A stretch of DNA of 64,000 bases, taken from the NCBI RefSeq assembly GCF_023195895.1, contig NZ_JALPRK010000001.1, positions 372,001-436,000 of the forward strand, in the 5' to 3' direction. The first letter of the stretch is position 1; each line of letters begins with the position of its first letter. Below are positions 16,702 to 24,752 of this stretch, piece after piece. The notes under the pieces were generated by a model that had not been told where the DNA came from, made no database searches, and saw only the letters and a list, made by a program, of their open reading frames with translations. The position numbers and the translations under genes were made by a program. This DNA is from Paenibacillus mellifer (GTDB lineage Bacteria; Bacillota; Bacilli; Paenibacillales; Paenibacillaceae).

Positions 16702-17799
16702 ATGGAATTGGAAGTTTACGGCCACGGCGGCGACCTGGTGACGGCTTCGGCCCGGTACGGCGTGGCGGCGGGGGAATGGACGGACTTTAGCGCCAACATC
16801 AATCCGCTGGGGCCGCCGCCGGGGCTGCTGGATGCCCTTCGGGAGGCGCTGCCGGACATTGTACGTTATCCGGATCCCGGTCATCGCAAGCTGGTGACGC
16901 AGTTGGCGTCCCGCCTTCAAGTGGAGGAGGAGACGCTGGCCGTTGGCAATGGGGCCGCGGAAAATATGGCTCTGGCGTTGCTCGGACTCGCCCCGAAGAG
17001 GGTCGGGGTGGTGGAGCCTTGCTTCTCCGAATACCGCACGCTTTCGGAGCAGTTTGGCGCTCGGGTGCTGTCGGTGTTCGGAACGGAGGAGCAAGCCTTT
17101 CGGGCAGCGCCGGAGGATATCGAAGGGCTGATCCGTGAGACGGATTTGACGTTCATCGGGCAGCCCAACAACCCGAACGGGGTGCAGTACGGGATGGACG
17201 AGCTTCGGCGGTTCGCCGCGGCCGGAGAGCGACACGGCACGTACGTGGTGGTGGACGAGGCGTTTATCGACTTTATTCCGGAGTCGGAGCGCCGGACACT
17301 GCTGCCGGAGCTGGGGGAATATCCGCATCTCATTCTGATCCGGTCGATGACGAAGTTTTACGCCATTCCGGGCCTCCGGCTAGGTTACGCGATCGCGCAT
17401 CCGGAGACGGCCCGGCGCATGCGGGACAAGCAGGTGACCTGGAGCGTCAATTCGCTGGCTTTGTTGGCGGGAGAGTATTGCTTAGGGGCAGATGCTTCGT
17501 ACGAGCTGGCGACATTGGCATTGGTGAAGCGGCAGCGCGATCGGCTGATGGGAGAACTAACGCGGCTGGGCTGCCGCAACTGGCCGGGAGAAGCGAACTT
17601 CCTGCTCGTCCGGCTGCCGGAGCCTTGGACGGCCGAAGCGATGCAAACCGCATTGGGACGGCGCGGAGTATTGGTGCGCAGCTGCGCGATGTACCCGGGG
17701 CTGACGAACCGGGACATCCGCTTGGCAGTGAAGGATGAACCGGCCTGCGGCAAGCTGCTGCGGGAGTTAGAAGCGGTGATGGGAGGAAGGGAAGAATGA
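16702..17799 (+). CDS. cobD: Threonine-phosphate decarboxylase CobD
   Basis: This 365-residue PLP enzyme of aminotransferase fold class I decarboxylates L-threonine-O-3-phosphate to aminopropanol phosphate, the linker of the cobamide nucleotide loop. It has YGHGGDL at the N-terminus (typical CobD), SANINPLGPP, QPNNPNG (~154) and the PLP lysine K218 in RSMTKFYAIPGLRLGY. HisC is related, but the N-terminal motif and the cbiZ/cbiB neighbours favour CobD. It is the first gene of the operon; its stop overlaps the cbiZ start (ATGA). Confidence 0.92.
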   Translation: MELEVYGHGGDLVTASARYGVAAGEWTDFSANINPLGPPPGLLDALREALPDIVRYPDPGHRKLVTQLASRLQVEEETLAVGNGAAENMALALLGLAPKRVGVVEPCFSEYRTLSEQFGARVLSVFGTEEQAFRAAPEDIEGLIRETDLTFIGQPNNPNGVQYGMDELRRFAAAGERHGTYVVVDEAFIDFIPESERRTLLPELGEYPHLILIRSMTKFYAIPGLRLGYAIAHPETARRMRDKQVTWSVNSLALLAGEYCLGADASYELATLALVKRQRDRLMGELTRLGCRNWPGEANFLLVRLPEPWTAEAMQTALGRRGVLVRSCAMYPGLTNRDIRLAVKDEPACGKLLRELEAVMGGREE

Positions 17800-18545
17800 G
17801 GACGGAGATGCCTTTTGCGGAGGCGCAGCCGGGTGTAGCTTATCTATCCGAAGCCTGGCCCGGCTTGAAGCTGGAATTGGGGGAGCGCCATTTGCTGCTG
17901 GAGGCGCCGCAGGCGATGGACGGCCTGAGCAGCGCGGTATATGGCGGCGGCTTCAGTCAGCTGCGCCGCATGGTCAACATTTACGTTGACCGGAAATACC
18001 GCTGCGACGATCCTGCGAGAGATATCGTAGAACTGCTAGGGCAGTGGGGTCACCCGGCTGAAGGAACAGCCGGGCTGTTGACGGCGGTGCCGATGCGCTA
18101 TGCGGCGGTGGCGGAGGAGCGGGTCGACGATTTCGCCGTCTTCTGCTGCGTCACGGCAGGGGCTTCGAACGCCGCGCGGGCCGGCGTTCAGCGGACGACG
18201 TTCCCGGCTTCATGGACGCCGGGAACGATCAATGTGCTGCTGGCCGTGGACGGACGGCTGACGCCGGCGGCGATGGTCAACGCCGTGATGACGGCGACGG
18301 AGGCCAAGACGGCCGCGCTCAGCGATCTCGGCGTGCTGGACGCCGAGAACGGGCTTGCGGCCACCGGCACCACGACCGACGCGGTCGCGCTTGGCGTGAG
18401 TCAGCGGGCCGACTGGCCGCTGCTGCACGCGTACGCGGGCACCGCGACGGACCTGGGCGGCACGGTGGGCCGCCTGGTGTACGCCGCCGTAGGCGCGTCG
18501 CTGCGCGCGGCGGCGGCAGGCGCGGGCGCGGGAGCACGTCGGTGA
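17796..18545 (+). CDS. cbiZ: Adenosylcobinamide amidohydrolase CbiZ
   Basis: The 249-residue CbiZ-family enzyme cleaves the aminopropanol arm from adenosyl(pseudo)cobinamide, giving adenosylcobyric acid so that cobamides with the wrong lower ligand can be rebuilt. Family segments seen are SSAVYGGGFSQLRRMVNIYVD (~44-64), the central CCVTAGASNAARAG (~127), TINVLLAVDG and the ATGTTTDAVALG motif (~189). It overlaps cobD and cbiB by 4 and 1 bp. The 3' half turns conspicuously GC-rich (Ala/Gly-rich C-terminus), continuing into cbiB. The family is known first from archaea with scattered bacterial members, so transfer is plausible. Confidence 0.92.
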   Translation: MRTEMPFAEAQPGVAYLSEAWPGLKLELGERHLLLEAPQAMDGLSSAVYGGGFSQLRRMVNIYVDRKYRCDDPARDIVELLGQWGHPAEGTAGLLTAVPMRYAAVAEERVDDFAVFCCVTAGASNAARAGVQRTTFPASWTPGTINVLLAVDGRLTPAAMVNAVMTATEAKTAALSDLGVLDAENGLAATGTTTDAVALGVSQRADWPLLHAYAGTATDLGGTVGRLVYAAVGASLRAAAAGAGAGARR

Positions 18546-19513
18546 TGGCGGCGTGGTGGGTGTTGCCGGTCGCGTATGCGCTCGACCGGCTGCTCGGCGA
18601 TCCGCGCTGGCTTCCCCACCCGGTGGTGGGGATGGGCAAGGCGATCGCCGCGCTCGAGGCGGCCATCCGCCGCCTCGTTCCGCCCCGCCGCTACCGGGTG
18701 GCGGGGGTGCTGCTGCCGCTGGTCGTCGCCGGCGGCGGCTTTGCCGTGACCTGGGCGCTGCTGTGCCTGCTGGCCCAGGTCAGCCCGTGGCTGGCGGCCG
18801 CAGTGGAGGCCGCCCTTATCTGGACGACGATCGCCGCCAAAGGCTTGCGCGAGGCGGGCATGGACGTGGCCGGGCACCTGCTGCGCGGTGACCTGCCCGC
18901 CGCCCGCCGCGCGCTCGGCATGATCGTCGGACGCGACACGGCGCTCCTGGATGCGCCGGAAATCACCCGCGGCGCCGTCGAAACCGTCGCCGAGAACATC
19001 GTCGACGCTGTCGTGTCGCCGCTTGTTTATGCCCTGCTGGGCGGCGCCCCGCTGGCGATGGCGTACCGGGCGGTGAACACCCTCGATTCGATGGTCGGCT
19101 ATAAGAACGACAAATACATCGATCTCGGCTGGGCTTCCGCCCGGTTGGACGATATCGCCAATTACATCCCCGCGCGGCTGACAGCGCTGCTGCTCTACAT
19201 CGCAGCATGGGCCTTGCGGCTGGATGCCCGCGGCGCGCGGCGAATGGTGCGCCGAGATGCCGCCAAGCATCCGAGCCCGAACAGCGGCTATCCGGAAGCG
19301 GCGGTAGCGGGGGCGCTGGGCGTGCGTCTTGGCGGCGAAAATTCTTATCACGGCGTCGTGTCGTTCCGCGCCTATATGGGCGACAAGACTCGAGAGCTGG
19401 CGCCCGTAGACGTCGCGAAGACGGCGAAGCTGATGTTCTGGGCAGCGAATGCAACGGTGATCGTAGGAACGGCGATCTGGATCGCGATTACCGGTCATTG
19501 GGTTTGGATTTAG
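18545..19513 (+). CDS. cbiB: Adenosylcobinamide-phosphate synthase CbiB
   Basis: This 322-residue membrane protein joins aminopropanol phosphate (from CobD) to adenosylcobyric acid. Features are the N-terminal DRLLGDPRWLPHPVVGMG motif, ENIVDAVVSPLVYALLGGAPLAMAYRAVNTLDSMVGYKNDKY (~150-192), DDIANYIPARL, SPNSGYPEAAVAGALGVRLGG and several membrane helices. ATG 18545 overlaps the cbiZ stop (TGATG); the frame extends 110 codons further upstream, but that part is out-of-frame cbiZ. The 5' two-thirds is extremely GC-rich for this window. It acts with CobD and CbiZ in nucleotide-loop assembly. Confidence 0.93.
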   Translation: MAAWWVLPVAYALDRLLGDPRWLPHPVVGMGKAIAALEAAIRRLVPPRRYRVAGVLLPLVVAGGGFAVTWALLCLLAQVSPWLAAAVEAALIWTTIAAKGLREAGMDVAGHLLRGDLPAARRALGMIVGRDTALLDAPEITRGAVETVAENIVDAVVSPLVYALLGGAPLAMAYRAVNTLDSMVGYKNDKYIDLGWASARLDDIANYIPARLTALLLYIAAWALRLDARGARRMVRRDAAKHPSPNSGYPEAAVAGALGVRLGGENSYHGVVSFRAYMGDKTRELAPVDVAKTAKLMFWAANATVIVGTAIWIAITGHWVWI

Positions 19514-19534
19514 TCCTTGGGAGGTGAACGAACG

Positions 19535-20239
19535 ATGATCAACGTGGAATGGTGGCTGGTTCGGCACGGTCTGACAGCCTGGAATGCCGAACGCCGGTAT
19601 CAAGGGAACAGTGATCTCCCCCTGCTGCCGGGTGAAGCATCGGGCTTGGCCGAGCTGCGCCGGGAACTGGCGGGGTTGAGCTTCGCCGCGGTTTACACCA
19701 GCGATTTGCGGCGCTGCCGGGAAACGCTGGCATGGGTCCGTCAGGACCTAATAGACGGCGCGCAACATGACGCTCGACTGCGAGAAATAAATTTCGGCCG
19801 GTGGGAAGGCCAGACCTATGAGATGCTCAAGGATGAGGAGTCCTACCGTGCCTGGCTAGACGACCCACAGACCGTAACGCCACCTGACGGCGAATCGTGG
19901 CAGACCTTCCAAGCACGTGTCTCGGAAGTGTGCGGGGAGTTACTCGCACATACTGAAGCTTTGGCCGGAGCAGGTCAAGCCAACGTCCGATTGCGGGGGT
20001 CTACCTCCCTGCCGTCAACGATTCGATGGCATCCGCCTTCGGCGCTAACCCCATCACAGCCCCCTGAACCCATCCGTTTGCTCATCGTCACCCATGGCGG
20101 CGTAATCTCGATGTTATGTTCTCTGTTGCAGCCAGGTTTAGGTTTCTGGGATACCCGGGTTGGGCCGGGCGGCGTTCAACGTTTGTATTTTCCGGGGCAA
20201 GGAGAACCTGAGGGGGAGAAGGGGGAGTTCGATGCATGA
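19535..20239 (+). CDS. cobC: Histidine phosphatase family protein, probable alpha-ribazole phosphatase
   Basis: This 234-residue phosphoglycerate-mutase-like phosphatase has the RHGLTAWN motif (catalytic His ~12), the second arginine in SDLRRCRETL, the REINFGRWEGQTYEML segment and the late THGGVISML histidine. In the cobamide operon it is most likely CobC, which removes the 5'-phosphate of alpha-ribazole phosphate or cobalamin-phosphate. ATG 19535 has GGGAGGTG at 19519-19526. A low-complexity insert (about residues 152-183) between the conserved halves is not part of the core fold. Function assignment rests on context, since the fold alone is generic. Confidence 0.82.
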   Translation: MINVEWWLVRHGLTAWNAERRYQGNSDLPLLPGEASGLAELRRELAGLSFAAVYTSDLRRCRETLAWVRQDLIDGAQHDARLREINFGRWEGQTYEMLKDEESYRAWLDDPQTVTPPDGESWQTFQARVSEVCGELLAHTEALAGAGQANVRLRGSTSLPSTIRWHPPSALTPSQPPEPIRLLIVTHGGVISMLCSLLQPGLGFWDTRVGPGGVQRLYFPGQGEPEGEKGEFDA

Positions 20240-21157
20240 ACCTGAGATGAAGTTGAAGCTAAGCGTGCTGGATTTGGTCCCCAGGCTGCCGGGGACTGCG
20301 GTTGAATCGGCGCTCGATCATGCGATCCGATTGGCCCGGCAAGCGGAAGATCTGGGATATCTAAGGTACTGGACGGCGGAACATCACGATATGGAGGGTC
20401 TGGCCAGCTCGGCGCCGGAGGTGCTGCTGGCCGCTATTGGAGCGGCTACCCGACGATCCGACTTGGATCAGGTGCCGTATTGCTGCCGCATTACAGCCCG
20501 CTGAAGGTAGCGGAAAACTTCCGGCTGCTGGCGGCTCTGTATCCGGGGCGTATCGACCTTGGGATCGGGAGAGCTCCCGGCGGGGAGGCGCACGCTGCTA
20601 TGGCGTTAAGCGGCAATTTCCTGGAACGGGTAAGCCGTTATCCGCAGCTCGCCAAGGATCTCTCTGAGCTGCTTGCGGATCGTTACCGCTACGAGGATCA
20701 TCCCGTTACCGCAAGGCCAATTCCTCAGCTCCCGCCGGAACTGTGGATGCTTGGTACAAATGTCAAAAGCGCAAGTTATGCGGCCGAGCTCGGGACGGGT
20801 TACGTCTTTGGCCAATTTATGAGCGACAGTGACGGATCCGAGATCCTGCGTACCTACCGCGAAGCCTTTGGCCCTTCCGTTCACCGCCCCGAGCCATCCG
20901 CCATGCTTGCCGTGAGCGTGGTTTGCGCGGAGACCGAAGAACGGGCAAAAACCCTGGCAGCGAAGGCGGCCGAAGGTTTCCGCGCCCGTGGAGGTTCGCC
21001 TTACCAAGGGTTTGTCGGGACAGGACAGCAAGTCCGCGAACAGCTGCAGAATCTGCAGCGTGAGTGTCTTAACGACGAGTTTTTGATCGTCTCGCCGATC
21101 CCAGATTACGAGGAACGGCTGCTTTCCTATCGGCTTCTTGCCGAACTGTGCTGCTGA
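20232..21157 (+). pseudogene. Luciferase-like (LLM class) flavin monooxygenase, frameshifted
   Basis: Two frames together encode one bacterial-luciferase-like protein. The first runs from ATG 20232 (MHEPEMKLKLSVLDL ... YWTAEHHDMEGLASSAPEVLLAAIGAATRR) and the second resumes at about 20456 (IRLGSGAVLLPHYSPLKVAENF ... ) to the TGA at 21157. A single missing base near 20455 (ACC CGA CG/ATC CGA) explains the break: restoring one base gives the uninterrupted family sequence. Homologues are about 310 residues, matching the joined length. The start overlaps cobC by 8 bp. The second half is well preserved, so the mutation is recent or a sequencing error. No internal start with a good ribosome binding site is seen for the second half. 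Confidence 0.82.
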
Positions 21158-21161
21158 TGAT

Positions 21162-21339
21162 ATGTTGCAGAATGTACAACATTTTACCGTGATCCACCGG
21201 GGTTCTGGCTTAAATGTTGCAGAAAGTGCAGCATTTTTGCGACAGAACGCCCGATTTACTGTGGAATGTTGTACAAAATGCAACATTATGAGGTCGGCAA
21301 CCCAGTGCCGGCCATTAATGTTGCAGAAATTGCAACATT
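21162..21339. repeat. Four palindromic repeats at an exact 52-bp period
   Basis: Units of 22 bp with arms ATGTTGCA ... TGCAACAT start at 21162, 21214, 21266 and 21318, i.e. exactly 52 bp apart each time. The unit at 21318 has perfect 8-bp arms; the others differ at 2-4 positions. The 30-bp stretches between them are unrelated to each other. No reading frame is supported. The cluster lies between the luciferase-like pseudogene and the promoter of the sugar ABC operon. Confidence 0.85.
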
Positions 21340-21448
21340 AGTTAAGCCCCCGCGCATCCCTCCCCCGCCCCCCCATTCCCAATTCCAAGGAAACAGGGGA
21401 ATTTCTACATACCTAAAAAAAACCAACCGGATATCCAAAGTTCGCGCC

Positions 21449-21477
21449 TTGTTGAAAGCGCTTAAAGGCGAAATAAT
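21449..21477 (+). promoter_or_regulatory. Candidate promoter with overlapping cre-like site for the sugar ABC operon
   Basis: TTGTTG (21449-21454) and AATAAT (21472-21477) lie 17 bp apart. Over them, TTGAAAGCGCTTAAA (21452-21466) matches the catabolite-response consensus WTGNAANCGNWNNCW at all but one defined position. CcpA repression of the operon would be sensible for a sugar importer; this is inference from sequence. Confidence 0.45.
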
Positions 21478-21509
21478 GAGTTTATCCTAAACACAGGGGG
21501 CATGATTCA

Positions 21510-22865
21510 ATGGTCAATAAGAAGCTATGGAAGAGAACTTCGGCAATCGCTTTAACCGCCGTGCTGGCGCTGAGCTTGTCGGCTTGCGGAGGAAACGCGG
21601 CGAAGAACAATGCAGCGGCGAACGAGCCGGCCGGGAACGGGGCGAACAGCGGGAGCAGCGGTGAGAAGATCACCATTACGTTCCAGAACATTTATCCAGA
21701 CCCGGCTACTCCGTCTTATAAAACGATCCATGCGCTGGTCGAAGAATATGAAGCAGCACATCCTAACATTCATATCGAGCTCGACACGTTGAATACTGAC
21801 CAGCAGAAAATCAAGCTCAAAACGCAAGCCGCTTCCAAAGAGGTTCCGGATATTACGATCGTAAACCCGGCTGCGCAAATGAAACCGTTCGTGGATGCCG
21901 GTCTGCTGGCACCGCTGAACGATATGCTGGACCAAAACGGCCTGAAGGACACGTACCAAGCGGGATTGTTGGATTACTACAGCTTTGACGGCAACGTGTA
22001 TGCCCTGCCGGACGGCAACAATATCGAAGTGGTTTATTACAATAAGGAACTGTTCGAGCAAGCCGGTATCACGAAGACACCTGAAACCTTCGACGAGTTC
22101 CTGGCTGATGTGAAAATATTCAAAGAAAAAGGCATCACCCCGCTGGCGATCGGGGAGAAGGACTCCTGGACCGGTTCGTTCCTGTTCATGAACATCCTGC
22201 TTCGCACGAACGGCGGTCCGGGCTTCCTGCAAGACGTGATGGACGGCAAGAAGACGTTTGAAGATCCGGCCTTCATCGAAGCCGTCGACAAGTTCCAAGA
22301 GCTGGTGCAAGCCGGCGCGTTCCCGGACGGCGCAACCTCCATTGACGCAACGGCTGGCGGCAACATCTTCAAGTCGGGTCAAGCGGCGATGTGGGTGATC
22401 GGTTCCTGGGAGACAGGCGCCATCGATGCTTCGTCTGTAGCTGGCAAGGTTGGCGCATTCCAATTCCCAACCGTGAACGGCAAAGGGGATCCAAACGAGT
22501 TCATGCTCGCACCGGGCAGTGCGTTTGCAGTATCGGCGAATAGCGAGCATTTGCAGGAAACGAAGGATTTCCTGAACTTCTTTACGCTGAACTTCCCGAA
22601 GAAGCAATTTGAGAACAAAAACGCCGTAGGTCTCGGCCAAAAAGTCGATGGCGACCTGAAAGCAGCCGGTTACTCCGACCTCGCTATTAACGTGGCTGAA
22701 TTGTTCAACCAAGTGAAGGGCGGCGACCTGGCGTTCGACAACACGATGAATCCGGCAACGGCGCAAGTACACCTGAGCAGCATCCAAAACCTGTTTGTAC
22801 AGAAAGTGGAATCCGCTCAAGTTGCCAAAGAACATCACACCGCCTTCGAAGCCAATAAGCAATAA
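21510..22865 (+). CDS. Carbohydrate ABC transporter substrate-binding lipoprotein
   Basis: The 451-residue family-1 extracellular solute-binding protein has a lipoprotein signal (lipobox LSAC, Cys ~26) followed by an Ala/Asn/Gly-rich linker. Mature features include HPNIHIELDTLNTDQQKIKL, YALPDGNNIEVVYYNKELFEQAG, and the GQAAMWVIGSWETG segment near residue 292. It should bind a sugar or oligosaccharide at the outer membrane face and deliver it to the two downstream permeases. RBS is GGGGG before the ATG. A 10-bp hairpin separates it from the permeases. The ATPase (MsmX/UgpC type) is missing from the operon, as is common for such systems that share one. Confidence 0.93.
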   Translation: MVNKKLWKRTSAIALTAVLALSLSACGGNAAKNNAAANEPAGNGANSGSSGEKITITFQNIYPDPATPSYKTIHALVEEYEAAHPNIHIELDTLNTDQQKIKLKTQAASKEVPDITIVNPAAQMKPFVDAGLLAPLNDMLDQNGLKDTYQAGLLDYYSFDGNVYALPDGNNIEVVYYNKELFEQAGITKTPETFDEFLADVKIFKEKGITPLAIGEKDSWTGSFLFMNILLRTNGGPGFLQDVMDGKKTFEDPAFIEAVDKFQELVQAGAFPDGATSIDATAGGNIFKSGQAAMWVIGSWETGAIDASSVAGKVGAFQFPTVNGKGDPNEFMLAPGSAFAVSANSEHLQETKDFLNFFTLNFPKKQFENKNAVGLGQKVDGDLKAAGYSDLAINVAELFNQVKGGDLAFDNTMNPATAQVHLSSIQNLFVQKVESAQVAKEHHTAFEANKQ

Positions 22866-22909
22866 TGAACTAACCCTAACGTAACAATTCTAAAAAGTTA
22901 CCTTTCCAT

Positions 22910-22960
22910 CGATGCGAAGTAGCCTTATGAGCATTCGTGCTAGAGCGCTTCTTCGCATCG
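22910..22960 (+). other. Intercistronic stem-loop between binding protein and permease genes
   Basis: CGATGCGAAG (22910-22919) and CTTCGCATCG (22951-22960) form a perfect 10-bp stem with a structured 31-nt loop. No T-run follows, so it looks like an mRNA-stabilising or processing element that keeps the binding protein more abundant than the permeases. Confidence 0.65.
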
Positions 22961-22983
22961 CATTTCTATTGGGGGGCGGAGAG

Positions 22984-23874
22984 ATGAAAGTACTGAAGGT
23001 GCCCGCACGCACAATAGCCGTCTTCGTATTGCCTTGTCTGTTGTTGTATGTGTGCCTGGTGTTTGTTCCGATACTCGTATCATTTGGGACCAGCTTGTTG
23101 AATTGGGACGGGATCACCACCGCGAAATTTACGGGGTTGTCCAACTTCCGCGACATGTTCTGGAATGATCCGGTCTTCTGGCCGTCGGTCCGGAGAACGT
23201 TGCTTTATGCGGTCGCCTCCATGCTGGAGATTCCGCTTTGCTTGTTTTTTGCCATATTGCTCAGCCGTTATTTGAAGAAAGGGAATACGCTGGCATCGAT
23301 TTATTTTACGCCGGTGATTTTGTCGGTCGTTATTATCGGACAACTTTGGAAAACCATCTATAACCCGACCTCGATGGGCGGGATGTTGAACGGGGTGCTT
23401 ATTGCTCTCGGACTGGACAGTTGGACGCATAACTGGTTGACCGAGCCGAAGATCGCCATGTTTAGCTTATATTTCGTATCGCTGTGGCAGTATTTCGGTT
23501 ACCACCTGTTGATCCAATACACCGGGGTGCAGAACATTCCGGACGAAATTTATGAAGCTGCGAAAATCGACGGGGCGGAAGGTTTCAAAGCAGACCGTTA
23601 CATCACGATGCCGCTGATCGTCCCGATCTTTAAAATATCGATCGTCCTGGCGTTTATCGGATCCCTGCAGGCGTTTGACCTCGTGATGGTCATGACGGCC
23701 GGCGGTCCGGCGCATGCAACGGATGTCATCTCTACGCATATGTACAACAGCTCGTTCCTGTCCTTGAAGTACGGGTACGGCAGCGCGATTGCCACGTTCT
23801 TGGTCCTGTTGTGCCTCGTTTGTACGGCGATCATCAATTCCATCTTCAACAAGCTTGAGAAAAAATACAGCTAG
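22984..23874 (+). CDS. Carbohydrate ABC transporter permease (MalF/UgpA-like)
   Basis: The 296-residue permease has six hydrophobic segments, beginning with VFVLPCLLLYVCLVFVPILVSF, and the cytosolic EAA loop EIYEAAKIDGAEGFKADRYITMPLI (~197-221) that contacts the ATPase. ATG 22984 has GGGGGGCGGAGAG directly upstream; an upstream in-frame extension to 22912 would run through the stem-loop and lacks a ribosome binding site. It pairs with the next gene to form the channel for the sugar captured by the lipoprotein. Confidence 0.93.
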   Translation: MKVLKVPARTIAVFVLPCLLLYVCLVFVPILVSFGTSLLNWDGITTAKFTGLSNFRDMFWNDPVFWPSVRRTLLYAVASMLEIPLCLFFAILLSRYLKKGNTLASIYFTPVILSVVIIGQLWKTIYNPTSMGGMLNGVLIALGLDSWTHNWLTEPKIAMFSLYFVSLWQYFGYHLLIQYTGVQNIPDEIYEAAKIDGAEGFKADRYITMPLIVPIFKISIVLAFIGSLQAFDLVMVMTAGGPAHATDVISTHMYNSSFLSLKYGYGSAIATFLVLLCLVCTAIINSIFNKLEKKYS

Positions 23875-23891
23875 CCAAGGAGGCGAGGTCC

Positions 23892-24716
23892 ATGCGCAAA
23901 ATCAAAAAAGGAGTCGTATACCTGCTCTTTGCGATTCCGGTTGTCACTCAGCTGTACCCGCTGTTGTGGCTGCTGCTGTATTCCTTGAAGACGAATGAGG
24001 AGATCATGAGCGGAATCTTCTTCGCTTTGCCAAAGGCGCTGCAGTGGCACAACTACAAGGACGCTTACGAGTCTGGCAGCTATTTGAAATACTTATCCAA
24101 CAGCGTGATGGTCACCGCGATCACGATGATCTGCGTCATCCTCCTCAGCTCGATGGTGGCTTACGCGATTTCGCGGTTCCGCTGGAGGTACGGCGGCTTA
24201 GTCATGACCGTCTTTCTGATGGGGATGATGATCCCGATGCAGGCCACGCTGCTGCCTCTGATGGTGATTTTCAAAAACGTGGATATTCTCAATACCCACC
24301 TGTCGCTGATCTTGCCGTATATCGCTTTTTCCACCCCGATCGCCGTGTTTATCCTCAGCGGATTCATGAAGAGCATCCCGGCGGAAATCGAAGAGTCGGC
24401 TTTTATCGACGGAGCGAGCATTTACCGGATCTTCCGCAGCATCATTATCCCGGTGTCCGTGCCGCCGATGATGACGGTGTGTATTTTGACCTTTATTACG
24501 ATTTGGAACGAGTATATCTTGGCTGCGACCTTCATTTCTTCCGAGAAGTTGAAGACGTTGCCGTTTGGGGTATATACATTCGTCAGCCAATATTCCGTGA
24601 ACTATGGGGCGATCGGCGCTTTCCTCGTGCTGGGTGCGCTGCCGGTCATTCTGATTTATTTCTTCCTGTCGAATCAAATTACGAAAGGGATGGTTGCGGG
24701 GGCTGTCAAAGGTTAA
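23892..24716 (+). CDS. Carbohydrate ABC transporter permease (MalG/UgpE-like)
   Basis: This 274-residue second permease has the six-helix MalG-type fold and EAA loop EIEESAFIDGASIYRIFRSIIIPVS (~168-192), plus the C-terminal NQITKGMVAGAVKG typical of the family. AAGGAGGCGAGG precedes the ATG by 5 bp, and it is 17 bp downstream of the first permease. With the lipoprotein it makes a CUT1-type importer that must borrow an ATPase encoded elsewhere. Confidence 0.94.
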   Translation: MRKIKKGVVYLLFAIPVVTQLYPLLWLLLYSLKTNEEIMSGIFFALPKALQWHNYKDAYESGSYLKYLSNSVMVTAITMICVILLSSMVAYAISRFRWRYGGLVMTVFLMGMMIPMQATLLPLMVIFKNVDILNTHLSLILPYIAFSTPIAVFILSGFMKSIPAEIEESAFIDGASIYRIFRSIIIPVSVPPMMTVCILTFITIWNEYILAATFISSEKLKTLPFGVYTFVSQYSVNYGAIGAFLVLGALPVILIYFFLSNQITKGMVAGAVKG

Positions 24717-24752
24717 AGGGATCATCTTGCAAAATAGGAAAGCGGACTTATA

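Noticed and set aside
18212..18544. N-terminal extension of cbiB in an open frame
   Set aside because: The extra ~110 codons are out-of-frame cbiZ (Asp/Arg/Gly-rich). Homologues start at M-A-A-W-W (18545), which overlaps the cbiZ stop.
18401..19603. 400-codon frame antisense to cbiB and cobC
   Set aside because: Opposite-strand shadow of the GC-rich tract, spanning two genes, without signals.
21162..21339. CRISPR array (22-bp repeats, 30-bp spacers)
   Set aside because: The regular spacing looks like CRISPR, but repeats differ at several positions, only four units exist, and no cas gene is present in the window. The other clusters vary even more and one contains inverted units.
21552..22862. 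436-codon frame antisense to the sugar-binding lipoprotein
   Set aside because: Same artefact; composition is anomalous and there is no start signal.
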